Positions 45,097 to 53,618 are shown, counted from the stretch's first letter. The stretch: 64,000 nucleotides of DNA from Rhodospirillales bacterium BBD 1991-14 (GCA_001657395.1 LYSY01000001.1:310001-374000), one strand, 5' to 3'. Translations and numbers: made by a program. Notes: generated by a model not told the origin, from the letters alone.

Positions 45097-47418
45097 ATGA
45101 AGAAGTCTCTCATTGCGGGGGCCTCCGTCTTCGCACTGGTGGCGGGCTTTGGTTCTTCGGCCTATGCCGACGACATTAATGTCGCGGTTGGGCTGAATAC
45201 CCTGAATTCCACGGTTACCAACACGGCGACCGTTGAGGAAGACGGGGGTGAAAACCAGGGCATCGGTGGCGGTGGCCAGGAGTCTTTGAACAACAACTTC
45301 GGTGACAACACCTACGAGGACCAGGTTCTCAACCAGAACAACATCGACTCCGGCATCAACTCCGCTCAGCAGGGCGGCAATGCTGCGGCGATCGCGGTTG
45401 ACCAGGATGGTGTCGGTTTTGACATCGATCCGCCTGAATTCGACGCGAATCTGTCGATTGCCGGCAACATCGCTGACCAGGACGTCACCAACTCGGCGAC
45501 CGTGAATGCGGACGACGACAATCCGGATGATGACGGTGAAGAGTTCAACGGCATTGCCGGTGATGCGAACAACTCGCTGAACAACAATTTTGGTAGTGAC
45601 ACCTTCGACAAGCAGGTCATCAACCAGAACAACATCAACTCCGGCATCAATTCCGCCCAGCAGGGTGGCAATGCTGCCGCGTTGTCGGTTGATCTGGACG
45701 GCTCGGAAGATGAGCTGAGTGTCAACGCTGCCTTCTCGGGCAACTATCTGACCCAGGACGCAGAGAACGATGCCATTGTCAGTGATGCCGGCAACAACGG
45801 CGTCAACGAAGACAACGACGCGATCGCTGGTGAGGTCGATGACTCCCTGAGGAACACCTTCGGGACTCAGACTTTCGAGAACCAAGTTATCAATCAGAAC
45901 AACATCAATGCCGGTATCAACTCTGCTCAGCAGGGTGCGAACACGACCTCCATCGCAGCCAGTATCGGCGATCCCAACATCGATCTCGGTCCGGGCGACC
46001 CGGATCCTGAGACCGATGACGCGATTTCCGATGCCATTGATGCGATTGAGGACGCCCTGGCTTTCGACGTCGGTGGTGGCGGAATCGGCAATGTCGGGTC
46101 TGATGTCGAGGCCTTCGAAGGCAATGTCGCGGCTGCACGCTCGCAGGGTGAGCAGATCGTCGACAACAATGCCTTCAACAGCGGTGAAGGCGACGGCGGC
46201 GAAGAGGACAGCGGCATCGGCGGTGATCCGGAGCGTTCGTTGCACAACAACTTCGGCGACGACACCTTCCGGGCTCAGGCGATCAACCAGAACAACATCA
46301 ATTCTGGTATCAACTCGGCCCAGCAGGGTGCCAACACAACGGCCCTCGCAGTCGACACCGATGGTTCCTTCAACATTCTTGACGTGAACATCGCCGTCAC
46401 GGACTCGAATCAGTCGCAGGACTTCACGAACAACGCAGAAGCAAACGACAAAGAGAATGACGGTGTTGGCGGTTTCGATACCGACGGCAATCCGGTTCCG
46501 ACCGACTCGCTGTTCAATCTGTTTGGTGACAACACCTTCAAGGATCAAGTTATCAATCAGAACAACATCAATGCCGGTATCAACTCTGCTCAGCAGGGCA
46601 TGAACACGACATCGATGGCGATTGACGACTCGGGCAGCATTGCCGACATTAATGCAGCCTGGGCGAGCACCACGGGTTATCAGGTTGGTGACAACACCGC
46701 GACCGATGAGTCCGAAACCGCTGTCTTTGATGACACCGGCCTAGGCATTGGTGGCAATCCCTCCGATAACAACCTGAATAATGTTTTCGGGGAGTACACC
46801 TTCCAGGATCAGGCGATCAATCAGAACAACATCAACGCTGGCATCAATAACGCTCAACAGGGCGGAAACACCTCTGCTCTTGCGGTGGCCGACAACGTCA
46901 GCTTTGTGGATCTTAACCTGAGCGTCGCGTCGACCGATCTGGAGCAGGACGTGACCAACACGGCCTCTGTTAATGCTGACGACAGCGGTGGCGTTGGTGG
47001 CAACGCTGTCAGTGAGGGTGGCAACGGTCCGCTCAGCAATCACTTCGGCGACTACACCTTCCAGAACCAGGTGATGAACCAGAACAACATCAATTCTGGC
47101 ATCAACTCGGCTCAGCAGGGCGCCAACACGACTGCCCTGTCGCTGGACCTTGGAGGCCCGGGCGGCGTCGACCTGAATGGCGCAGTCAGCCTGGCGTCGT
47201 TGTCGCAGACGGTGACCAACTCGGCCTCTGCCATGGGCACCAACAATGGTGGTGTCGGCGGCGGTGCTGTGGGTGCGCTGAACAACAACTTCGGCAACTA
47301 TACCTTCCAGAACCAGGTGATGAACCAGAACAATATCAACTCTGGCATCAACTCGGCTCAGCAAGGCTCCAACACGGTTGCGATGGCCGTCAGCGGCGGC
47401 ACCTTCCCAGGGCCGTGA
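45097..47418 (+). CDS. Secreted Asn/Gln-rich repeat protein, candidate functional amyloid (FapC-like)
   Basis: A 773-aa protein with a signal peptide at residues 1-24 (cleaved after SSAYA) and no cysteine. Eight copies of a block like TFENQVINQNNINSGINSAQ followed by QGANTTALAV alternate with acidic, variable linkers rich in Asp, Gly and Thr. The final copy lies at the very C-terminus. Repeat spacing is 246-393 bases. Fap-type amyloids also combine several Asn/Gln-containing repeats with variable linkers, a C39 protease and an outer-membrane FapF, all present here. The start has AGAGGAG at 6-base spacing. Base composition is less GC-rich than the neighbours. Extracellular fibre subunit is the inferred role. 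Confidence 0.82.
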   Translation: MKKSLIAGASVFALVAGFGSSAYADDINVAVGLNTLNSTVTNTATVEEDGGENQGIGGGGQESLNNNFGDNTYEDQVLNQNNIDSGINSAQQGGNAAAIAVDQDGVGFDIDPPEFDANLSIAGNIADQDVTNSATVNADDDNPDDDGEEFNGIAGDANNSLNNNFGSDTFDKQVINQNNINSGINSAQQGGNAAALSVDLDGSEDELSVNAAFSGNYLTQDAENDAIVSDAGNNGVNEDNDAIAGEVDDSLRNTFGTQTFENQVINQNNINAGINSAQQGANTTSIAASIGDPNIDLGPGDPDPETDDAISDAIDAIEDALAFDVGGGGIGNVGSDVEAFEGNVAAARSQGEQIVDNNAFNSGEGDGGEEDSGIGGDPERSLHNNFGDDTFRAQAINQNNINSGINSAQQGANTTALAVDTDGSFNILDVNIAVTDSNQSQDFTNNAEANDKENDGVGGFDTDGNPVPTDSLFNLFGDNTFKDQVINQNNINAGINSAQQGMNTTSMAIDDSGSIADINAAWASTTGYQVGDNTATDESETAVFDDTGLGIGGNPSDNNLNNVFGEYTFQDQAINQNNINAGINNAQQGGNTSALAVADNVSFVDLNLSVASTDLEQDVTNTASVNADDSGGVGGNAVSEGGNGPLSNHFGDYTFQNQVMNQNNINSGINSAQQGANTTALSLDLGGPGGVDLNGAVSLASLSQTVTNSASAMGTNNGGVGGGAVGALNNNFGNYTFQNQVMNQNNINSGINSAQQGSNTVAMAVSGGTFPGP
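45280..47415 (+). repeat. Eight coding repeats of the Asn/Gln motif
   Basis: Units begin at about 45280, 45571, 45841, 46234, 46504, 46767, 47025 and 47271. Each encodes about 40 residues: L-x-N-x-F-G, then T-F-x-x-Q-x-x-N-Q-N-N-I, N-x-G-I-N-x-A-Q-Q-G-x-N-T. The core nucleotides (AACCAGAACAACATCAA) are almost invariant, and the linkers differ in length and sequence, so recombination or slippage between units is likely. Confidence 0.9.
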
Positions 47419-47455
47419 GGGGAGAATCCTGCGCTTAGTGTCTAAGTGCTCGGAT

Positions 47456-47483
47456 GGTGGGCGTTCCGATAGGAACGTCCACC
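47456..47483 (+). terminator. Hairpin between the repeat-protein gene and downstream genes
   Basis: A 12-base stem (GGTGGGCGTTCC with GGAACGTCCACC, one G-U pair) and a GATA loop lies 38 bases after the repeat-protein stop. It is followed by GC-rich sequence without a U-run, so it is likely a partial terminator or an RNA-stabilising element that gives more of the major subunit than of downstream gene products. Confidence 0.65.
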
Positions 47484-47526
47484 GCCCTGGCCCCAAAACA
47501 GTAAGCAAGCCTTGGGAGGCGTTGCT

Positions 47527-47907
47527 ATGAAGTACAGAAACCGAGTTCTCAGCCTTTCGGCCGCAGTCGTCGGCATCAGTTCTTTGCTGGGGGCGGTGCC
47601 GGCCCTGGCCGAAGATCTCTTTGACGGTTTGGGTGCCGTGACCCCGGAGGCCCTGTCCGAAGAACGAGGCAAGGCTTTCGAGATCGACGAAGATTCCCTG
47701 GCCACGGCGATCGGCGCGCAGTATCAGCACGTGACCTTCGACGGCATGGCGGCGGTCGGTTCCGGCGGCGAGATCCATCTGGGCAGCAACACCTTTGCCG
47801 ACCAGGTCATGTCGCTCAACGTCATGAATACCGGAAACAATGTCGCTCTGCAGAATCAGAACGTTGTTGCGGTGACCGTCATCGAAAGCAGTGTGAGCTT
47901 GCCATGA
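47527..47907 (+). CDS. Secreted protein with one amyloid-type motif (FapB-like minor subunit candidate)
   Basis: A 126-aa protein. The signal peptide is residues 1-28 (SLSAAVVGISSLLGAVPALA). Residues 89-118 (TFADQVMSLNVMNTGNNVAL, then QNQNVVAVTV) align without gaps to the eight repeats of the upstream 773-aa protein: T-F-x-x-Q-V-M-x-x-N-x-x-N-x-G-x-N-x-A-x-Q-x-x-N-x-V-A. The N-terminal part contains LSEERGKAF, similar to segments in two other locus proteins. It has a GGGAGG ribosome site at 7-base spacing and overlaps the protease gene by 4 bases. A nucleator or capping subunit is the inferred role. Confidence 0.78.
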   Translation: MKYRNRVLSLSAAVVGISSLLGAVPALAEDLFDGLGAVTPEALSEERGKAFEIDEDSLATAIGAQYQHVTFDGMAAVGSGGEIHLGSNTFADQVMSLNVMNTGNNVALQNQNVVAVTVIESSVSLP

Positions 47908-48647
47908 CCGTCGTTTCACATCCGCTGCAAAGCCGCTTCCGGCGGGGCTTCTTGGCTCTTGCTTGTGCGCTTCCCATCGTGGGGGCGCTTTGCCTGGTCA
48001 ATGCCTCCGCCGAAGCCGGTGAAACCCGCTTCGTTTCGGCGGGCGGGATGGCCTTCAATCTGAAGGTCAAGAGCGTAAAGGAACGTAAGTGGGAGTCCGT
48101 TGTCCGGCAGGAGCGCGACTTCTCCTGCGGATCGGCGGCGGTTGCGACCCTTTTGACCTATCACTACGACCGCCCGACCGAGGAGGTCGAGGTCTTCGAA
48201 GCCATGTTCGCTGTCGGTGACCGGCAGAAGATCATGGCGCAGGGCTTTTCCCTCCTGGACATGAAGCGCTTTCTCGATGCCCGCGGTTTCACGGCCGATG
48301 GTTTCCGCGTTTCCATGGACAAGTTGGCGGAGGTCGGCGTGCCGGCCATCGTGTTGCTCGACATTCGCGGCTACAAGCACTTCGTGGTCGTCAAGGGCGT
48401 GACGCCGCATCACGTTCTGGTGGGCGATCCGTCGCGCGGCATTCAGCGATACAAGCGCCGCGATTTCGAGAAGCTGCTGGCCAACGACATCGTCTTTGTC
48501 GTCCGTACCCAGGTGGAACTCGCGAAAGCGAACTTCAATCTGGAGGACGAATGGAGTGCTCATCCTCAGGCGCCTCTGGGGCCGGCGGTGAGCTCCAGCA
48601 ACCTGGCCAACATCACCATCTACCTGCCGGGTACGGGCGCCCGATAA
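47904..48647 (+). CDS. C39 family cysteine peptidase (FapD-like)
   Basis: A 247-aa exported peptidase. An N-terminal signal or anchor spans about residues 14-36 (GFLALACALPIVGALCLVN). The C39 domain spans about 60-190, with catalytic Cys75 in RDFSCGSAAVATLLTYHY, His159 in YKHFVVVKGV and Asp175 in VLVGDPSRG. Fap operons include such a protease, FapD, needed for export of the amyloid subunits; the position beside the subunit genes fits. Unlike bacteriocin exporters it is not fused to an ABC transporter. The ATG overlaps the upstream stop as ATGA. Confidence 0.9.
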   Translation: MTVVSHPLQSRFRRGFLALACALPIVGALCLVNASAEAGETRFVSAGGMAFNLKVKSVKERKWESVVRQERDFSCGSAAVATLLTYHYDRPTEEVEVFEAMFAVGDRQKIMAQGFSLLDMKRFLDARGFTADGFRVSMDKLAEVGVPAIVLLDIRGYKHFVVVKGVTPHHVLVGDPSRGIQRYKRRDFEKLLANDIVFVVRTQVELAKANFNLEDEWSAHPQAPLGPAVSSSNLANITIYLPGTGAR

Positions 48648-48659
48648 GGGAGACATCCG

Positions 48660-49286
48660 ATGACGACACTCATTGCTGTATCAGCGATCAGACGGTTCAG
48701 TATGGATGCCGCCGCTGTTCTGCGGAGCGTTGCGGCGGTCGTCGGTCTGGCCATGGCCACCGCAGCCTGCTCCGGTACGGGTGCGATCACCCAAGCCGGC
48801 CAGCCGTTTGGGGAGGGAAGCGGGAACGTATTGATGGCCATGGCGACAGGAAAGGCCATCGACCCGCAGGAGGTTGTCGAAGAAGAGATTCTCGAGGAAC
48901 AGCGCGGCGGCTTTCTGACCGTTGGCGGACTTCAGGTCAACTTTGGCTTTGAGTTCACCACCTTGGTGAACGGAACGCCTCAACTCACTTCGGTGCTGAC
49001 TTTGAACGATATCGTGAGTGGCAACGGCGTTGTTCCCAGCTTGAACAACATCTCAATCTCCGGTGCGGATGGCGGTATTACGGAGATCATCCATGCGGCC
49101 GGGCCGGACGGCATCAGCGCCACCATTCTCAACTCACAAAACGGAATCGATATCGAGAACATTTCAACGCTCGCAATCGACATCATTGGACTGCGCAACG
49201 TACACAAGGGCGGGCGCGCGCTCGGCAATGGCCGGCGTATGCCCATGGAGATGCAACAGGCCCTGATTCGCGGTCTATCGAGGTGA
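48660..49286 (+). CDS. Secreted protein with RGGF motif (FapE-position)
   Basis: A 208-aa protein. A membrane-targeting segment at about residues 17-36 ends with ATAACSG, possibly a weak lipobox. EEEILEEQRGGFLTVGGLQV (residues 74-93) resembles a double-glycine leader and the widespread '..L..RGGF...G' motif of small secreted proteins. The rest is beta-rich and rich in Asn/Ile/Gly (LNNISISGADGGITEIIHAA, NGIDIENISTLAIDIIGL). It has a GGGAGA ribosome site and follows the protease by 12 bases. It takes the place of FapE in Pseudomonas, but similarity is not established. Confidence 0.75.
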   Translation: MTTLIAVSAIRRFSMDAAAVLRSVAAVVGLAMATAACSGTGAITQAGQPFGEGSGNVLMAMATGKAIDPQEVVEEEILEEQRGGFLTVGGLQVNFGFEFTTLVNGTPQLTSVLTLNDIVSGNGVVPSLNNISISGADGGITEIIHAAGPDGISATILNSQNGIDIENISTLAIDIIGLRNVHKGGRALGNGRRMPMEMQQALIRGLSR

Positions 49287-49339
49287 GTGGAGGCTAGAAC
49301 GCGCAGGATGCGCTCATTCGTTAGGTTCTATTGTTCGAT

Positions 49340-49372
49340 GAAAAAGGGGCCCCTCGGGGCCCCTTTCTTTTG
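49340..49372. terminator. Bidirectional Rho-independent terminator
   Basis: AAAAAGGGGCC...GGCCCCTTTCTTTT forms a strong GC stem flanked by an A-run and a T-run on both sides. It stands between the convergent ends of the rightward fibre genes (stop at 49286) and the leftward porin gene (stop at 49417), so it can end transcription in both directions. Confidence 0.9.
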
Positions 49373-49416
49373 TTCGGTCGACGCTGTCTTCGCGACGGCG
49401 CCGCAGGCGCGCTTGC

Positions 49417-50805
49417 TCAGTCGAAGGCGTTGCCCAGATCGAAGGTGACCGGCGTCCGTAGGGTCAGCACCACATCCGGGGCGTCGTCGGTGACGCCAAC
49501 CTGGGTGTTCAGATTGAGGTTGATCTGGTCCGTGAGGGCGTAGGAAAAGCCGAGGCTGAGGCGGCCGACGTCGAAGTCTTCCGACTCCACCGTCACTCCG
49601 TCGATTTCCTGTTCGGTCTCGAAGACAAAGTCGTGCGCATAGCCGACGCTGAAAGAGGCGCGTTCGTTCAGGGCAAAGCCCATGCCGAAGCCGAAACCGA
49701 CGACATCGCCCGGCTGCACGTCGCCGATCTCCGATCCGCCGATGGTTTCGTCCACGTCCTTTCCGAAGCTGTGCGTGTAGCTGACGCTTCCGAAGAAGAC
49801 GACGGGGTCGGAGGGATAGATCACCGTCAGTCCGGGTTGCACAGCCCAGAAGCCGGAGCCGGTCGACAGCTCGGTTTCGAGTCCATCGTCGTCTCGGTCC
49901 ACGTCAAAGGGACCCTGGCCGCTGTCCGATTTCACCCGGGCGTTGGCGACGAAAATCGGCCAGTCATCCAGTCCGTCGTTGATCTGGTAGCGGCCGCTGA
50001 ACTCGATATCGCCCAGATTGGCCGCATCGGGGCTGCTGCTCACCGCGCCGCCGGCGCCGATAACTTCTTGCGTGATCTCATCACTGCGGTAGACGAAGGG
50101 AACCTTCAGCTCGACCTCGGCCCGGTTGGTGATGCCGTAGCGCAGAGTGCCGGCAGCCGTAATCGTCTGGCGCTCGGCATCCGAAACCTCGATATCGCCG
50201 ACCAGGACCGTTTCGATGATTTCGACGCCGTCGAAAAAGAAGCGGGTGCTGTCCGTGCTCTCGAACTCGATCGAGGGCTCGAACACAAGGTTGCCCTTTC
50301 GGGTCAGCACGCCGCCGACGTCCTGGACCCCGGAGACATCGATCCGCCGCCGCTGCGCGTCGGGGTCTTCCTCGCCCACCGGCCGGTCCGGCGCGCCCTG
50401 ATTCTGTGGTGCGCCCTGGCCCTGCGGCTGACCCTGCTGTCCTTGGGACTGTCCCTGGTTCTGGCCCTGCTGGGCGACCTGGCCGGGTTGTCCCTGGTAG
50501 TCGGCATAGCTGTAGTTGGGGGATCCGGGCTGGTAACCCGGCTGTCCCACGCCGGCGATGCCGCGGATTGCATTCTCCAGCTGGTCGATCCGGCGCTGCT
50601 GCGCCTCGATCTGTGCGCGCTGAACCTGGATAAGATCGAAGAGCTGCTCAACGGTCACCGGCGCCGTGGGCTGTGTCGCTGTGGACTGTCCGGTTTCCTG
50701 TGCGTAGGAAGCGCTGCTCATCAGAGCAACACAGAGCCCGACGCCGCTCCCCAAAACGACGCGCTTGAGCGCCGATGTCTCAGATGACGATGGCACGAAT
50801 CCCAT
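49417..50805 (-). CDS. Outer-membrane protein with N-terminal coiled coil (FapF-like)
   Basis: A roughly 462-aa exported protein. After the signal peptide (VVLGSGVGLCVALMSSASYA) comes a coiled coil at about residues 45-75 (EQLFDLIQVQRAQIEAQQRR), then a Gly/Gln/Pro-rich linker. A C-terminal domain of alternating strands follows (NLVFEPSIEFESTDSTRFFF, TLRYGITNRAEVELKVPF), ending VVLTLRTPVTFDLGNAFD with a terminal aromatic region. FapF, the amyloid-exporting trimeric porin, has this architecture. The ATG at 50805 is favoured over a GTG at 50829 because the latter lacks a ribosome site. It lies convergent to the fibre genes and 138 bases after the activator gene on the same strand. Confidence 0.82.
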   Translation of the reverse strand: MGFVPSSSETSALKRVVLGSGVGLCVALMSSASYAQETGQSTATQPTAPVTVEQLFDLIQVQRAQIEAQQRRIDQLENAIRGIAGVGQPGYQPGSPNYSYADYQGQPGQVAQQGQNQGQSQGQQGQPQGQGAPQNQGAPDRPVGEEDPDAQRRRIDVSGVQDVGGVLTRKGNLVFEPSIEFESTDSTRFFFDGVEIIETVLVGDIEVSDAERQTITAAGTLRYGITNRAEVELKVPFVYRSDEITQEVIGAGGAVSSSPDAANLGDIEFSGRYQINDGLDDWPIFVANARVKSDSGQGPFDVDRDDDGLETELSTGSGFWAVQPGLTVIYPSDPVVFFGSVSYTHSFGKDVDETIGGSEIGDVQPGDVVGFGFGMGFALNERASFSVGYAHDFVFETEQEIDGVTVESEDFDVGRLSLGFSYALTDQINLNLNTQVGVTDDAPDVVLTLRTPVTFDLGNAFD

Positions 50806-50943
50806 AAGCTGACTCGGCTCCCCCCTCACTCATGCGCCACTATCACCGCGAAATCGGCACAAATCAAGGCTCAGGTGAGGGTCTTCAGGTTCGAAATGCG
50901 GCCGCGGTGCGTTTGCGCAAGCGGGCGCTCCAAGGGCGGCCGG

Positions 50944-52233
50944 TTAGTGTGCAGAGGGGGCACCCTGTCCGCGGATGCTGTACTTTTCGATCAAGCGATA
51001 GAGCGTGACCCTTGAAACCCCAAGGTCACGTGCGGCGACAGTGATGTTGTGCGCGTGCTTGCCCAGCGCATCACGCACCAGCTTCTCTTCGATCTTGGCC
51101 TTTGCCTGTTCCAGCGTCGTTGCGGATTCCGATGCAGCCGCAAGCTCGGCGCAAGGCTCCGGAGCGCGCGAGACCCGGGTTGCCGCAGCAATTCCGCCAA
51201 GATCGATCTGCGGCAACGAATCGACACCAGCCGCCGCGCGGCTTGGGGTCTCCGCCGCGGCCCCGGGCCCGGTCGCGAGACCCAGATCCTCCGCCGTCAG
51301 CCGGTCGCTGTCCGTCATCACCACGGCGCGGCGCACCTTGCTGATCAGTTCGCGGACGTTCCCCGGCCAGTGATAGCGCTGCATCGCCGAGAGAGCGTCT
51401 TCGGAAAGGAAGCGGTTCTCGACCTGCATCTCCGCCGCAAAGCGTTTGGCGAAGAACGCACCCACGAGGGTGATGTCCTCGCCGCGTTCGCGCAGCGGCG
51501 GCAGGTTGAGGGTGAGGCAGTTCAGCCGATGGAAAAGGTCTTCGCGGAACTGTTCCTTGCGGATCATGCGATCCAGGTTCCGGTTCGTCGCCGCTATCAC
51601 GCGGCAGTTCAGGAGGATCGGCGTGTTGCTGCCCACTCTCTCGATCGTTTGCTCCTGCAGGAACCGCAGCAGGTGGGGCTGCAATTCCAGGGGCATGTCG
51701 CCGATCTCGTCCAGGAACAGCGTGCCGCCGTTTGCCGCTTCCAGTTTGCCGATCTTGCGCTGGTGCGCACCGGTAAAGGCGCCTTTCTCGTGACCGAAGA
51801 GTTCCGAGGCCACGAGAGAGGCCGGGAGGCCGCCGCAGTTGATGGCAACGAAGGGCCCATCGGCATAGGCCGATCGCTCGTGGATTGCCAGAGCAGCGAG
51901 CTCTTTTCCGGTTCCGCTTTCTCCCTGAATTAGGACCGGCGCGCGGGGCAGGGCAAATCTGCGGATTGTGTTGAAGACGGTCTGCATGGCCGGGCTTTCG
52001 CCCACCATATGCGGTTCGACGGGTTCCGCCACGGTGGCGGCAGCGGGGAGAGACCGCGCCTTTGCGCATCGTGGCTGTGGGGCGTCGCCGGAAGCCGGTT
52101 TCGCAGCCGGTAACAGGGCGCGAATCAACTGAGCAAGCCCCGCGTCACTGCGGCCGAGCTTCACGACCAGCTCCGCAAGGGCCTGGTGATCTCGGCTCAA
52201 CACCTCATCGCGGGTGAGTTCTCGGTCGGTCAT
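50944..52233 (-). CDS. Sigma-54-dependent transcriptional activator
   Basis: A 429-aa activator. The AAA+ domain spans about residues 76-310, with Walker A GESGTGKE at 104-111, the sigma-54-contacting GAFTGA loop at 151-156, Walker B GGTLFLDEIGD at 169-179 and the FREDLFHRLN sensor. A C-terminal Fis-type HTH (HNITVAARDLGVSRVTLYRL) completes it. The N-terminal ~70 residues form no known receiver, PAS or GAF domain, so input is unclear; the nearby response regulator may act instead. Two perfect sigma-54 promoters in the neighbouring locus are obvious targets. Confidence 0.93.
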   Translation of the reverse strand: MTDRELTRDEVLSRDHQALAELVVKLGRSDAGLAQLIRALLPAAKPASGDAPQPRCAKARSLPAAATVAEPVEPHMVGESPAMQTVFNTIRRFALPRAPVLIQGESGTGKELAALAIHERSAYADGPFVAINCGGLPASLVASELFGHEKGAFTGAHQRKIGKLEAANGGTLFLDEIGDMPLELQPHLLRFLQEQTIERVGSNTPILLNCRVIAATNRNLDRMIRKEQFREDLFHRLNCLTLNLPPLRERGEDITLVGAFFAKRFAAEMQVENRFLSEDALSAMQRYHWPGNVRELISKVRRAVVMTDSDRLTAEDLGLATGPGAAAETPSRAAAGVDSLPQIDLGGIAAATRVSRAPEPCAELAAASESATTLEQAKAKIEEKLVRDALGKHAHNITVAARDLGVSRVTLYRLIEKYSIRGQGAPSAH

Positions 52234-52709
52234 CTTGACCTCTCCGAAAGCAACGGCGGCATTTCCTTGACCCCCTTGACGCTTTCACCGGGACCTAGCT
52301 CATGGTCTCAGCCTGTGCCCGGGCAACCTTCTCGCGGGCGCCTTCCGGATCCTCAAGGGCATACTGTGGTACACAGCCCCCTTAATCTCCGAAAACGAGT
52401 CTAGCGGGGCTCGCATCGGGGGGGCCAGGGTGCATAAGCGCTATGATCTGATCGCTTCGGGCCGAATGGCCGGATTGCATAAACCAAAGGCATAATCCCC
52501 GCGGGTCAATGCGGGAAATCAAGCACTTAGTTCGTGGAAAAGGTGTAGTCCGAGCCCCGCTTGCTAGCCCCAAATCTTCTCTCGGCGCCCCGGTCTCCGG
52601 AGCCGTCGGGCGCCGTTCACATCCTGCTCGCGCGTCTTTGAATTCACTTTTCCCTCTCGCGGTCGATTTCTACCGGACAGGCCTTTTTGAACCTGCGTGG
52701 GAGTTGTTG
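52234..52709. other. Intergenic region, divergent activator and DUF547 genes
   Basis: About 475 bases. An open frame extends upstream of the DUF547 gene, but its translation is low-complexity and lacks a ribosome site, so I treat it as leader. I see no clear promoter, hairpin or gene here. Confidence 0.45.
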
Positions 52710-53591
52710 ATGAGAGAGCCCTGGGCTTTGCCAATCGGAAGAAGGCTCGGCCGCGTTGTCCTGGCTGCCGTTGTGGTTCTGCCTCTTGCCGCCTTCACCT
52801 CGGCGGAGCGCTTGTTTGCTCCTTCTTCAGACCTTTGGCCACGCTGGGAGCAGCACGACCCTGCAAGCGCGGCGGTGATCGATTTCACGGCCTGGGACGC
52901 CTTTCTGAAGGTCCATGTGCAGGTGGGTGATGATGGTGTGCACCGGCTGGACTACGGAAACCTCGCCGCGGGCCAACGGGACACCCTCGCGCAGATCGTC
53001 GCTGACCTTGCCGCGGTGCCGATCAGCACCTACGGGCGGCGCGAGCAGTTTGCCTATTGGGTCAATCTCTACAACGTGGTCACGGTCAAGCTGATTGCGG
53101 ACCACCATCCGGTCGAGTCGATCCGTGACATCGACATTTCACCCGGCCTCTTCGCCAGTGGGCCCTGGGACAAGGACCTGGTGACGGTGGAAGGCGAAGC
53201 GCTGACGCTGAACGATATCGAGCACCGCATTCTGCGGCCGATCTGGAATGATCCGCGAATACACTACGCGGTCAACTGCGCCTCCATTGGCTGCCCCAAT
53301 CTGGCGGTCGACGCCTTTACGGGCGCCGGCCTGGAAGAACAGCTCGAGGCCGCTGCACGCAGCTACATCAACGACCCGCGCGGCGTCACCGTGGCCAATG
53401 GGGAGGTCACGGTCTCAAAGATCTATGACTGGTTCTTCGAGGACTTCGGCGAGTCGGTGTCTCTGCTGCTGCAGCACCTGAAGCGCTATGCGGAGCCGCC
53501 GCTTGCAGCCCAGCTCGAGGACATTGGAACCATCAACGGCACCGCCTACGACTGGAGCCTCAACAACACCGGCACCGCGGCAGGCGGTTGA
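52710..53591 (+). CDS. DUF547 domain-containing secreted protein
   Basis: A 293-aa protein with an N-terminal signal or anchor (GRVVLAAVVVLPLAAFTSAE, residues 13-32) and a DUF547 domain at about 120-260. Family landmarks are REQFAYWVNLYNVVTVKLIA, NDIEHRILRPIWNDPRIHYA and NCASIGCPNLAVDAFTGAGL. The function of DUF547 is not established; the conserved Cys/His residues suggest an enzyme-like fold. The ATG at 52710 has a GGGAG ribosome site. It is convergent with the type I secretion operon. Confidence 0.85.
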   Translation: MREPWALPIGRRLGRVVLAAVVVLPLAAFTSAERLFAPSSDLWPRWEQHDPASAAVIDFTAWDAFLKVHVQVGDDGVHRLDYGNLAAGQRDTLAQIVADLAAVPISTYGRREQFAYWVNLYNVVTVKLIADHHPVESIRDIDISPGLFASGPWDKDLVTVEGEALTLNDIEHRILRPIWNDPRIHYAVNCASIGCPNLAVDAFTGAGLEEQLEAAARSYINDPRGVTVANGEVTVSKIYDWFFEDFGESVSLLLQHLKRYAEPPLAAQLEDIGTINGTAYDWSLNNTGTAAGG

Positions 53592-53618
53592 AGGGCGAGG
53601 GCTTGGGCCGTCCGATCC

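Noticed and set aside
45097-47418. Interpretation of the Asn/Gln-rich protein as curli (CsgA)
   Set aside because: The repeats do not fit the S-x5-Q-x-G-x-(G)-N-x-A-x3-Q curlin unit, and no csgE/F/G-like genes are present, whereas C39 and coiled-coil porin genes are.
50888-50905. GGTTCGAAATGCGG, resembling a tRNA T-loop
   Set aside because: The flanking five bases do not form a T-stem, and no anticodon or acceptor arm can be built.
50914-50931. Possible sigma-54 promoter for the leftward outer-membrane protein gene (TGGAGCGCCCGCTTGCGC on the minus strand)
   Set aside because: The GG and GC elements are 11 bases apart instead of 10, and the TGGCAC half is poorly matched.
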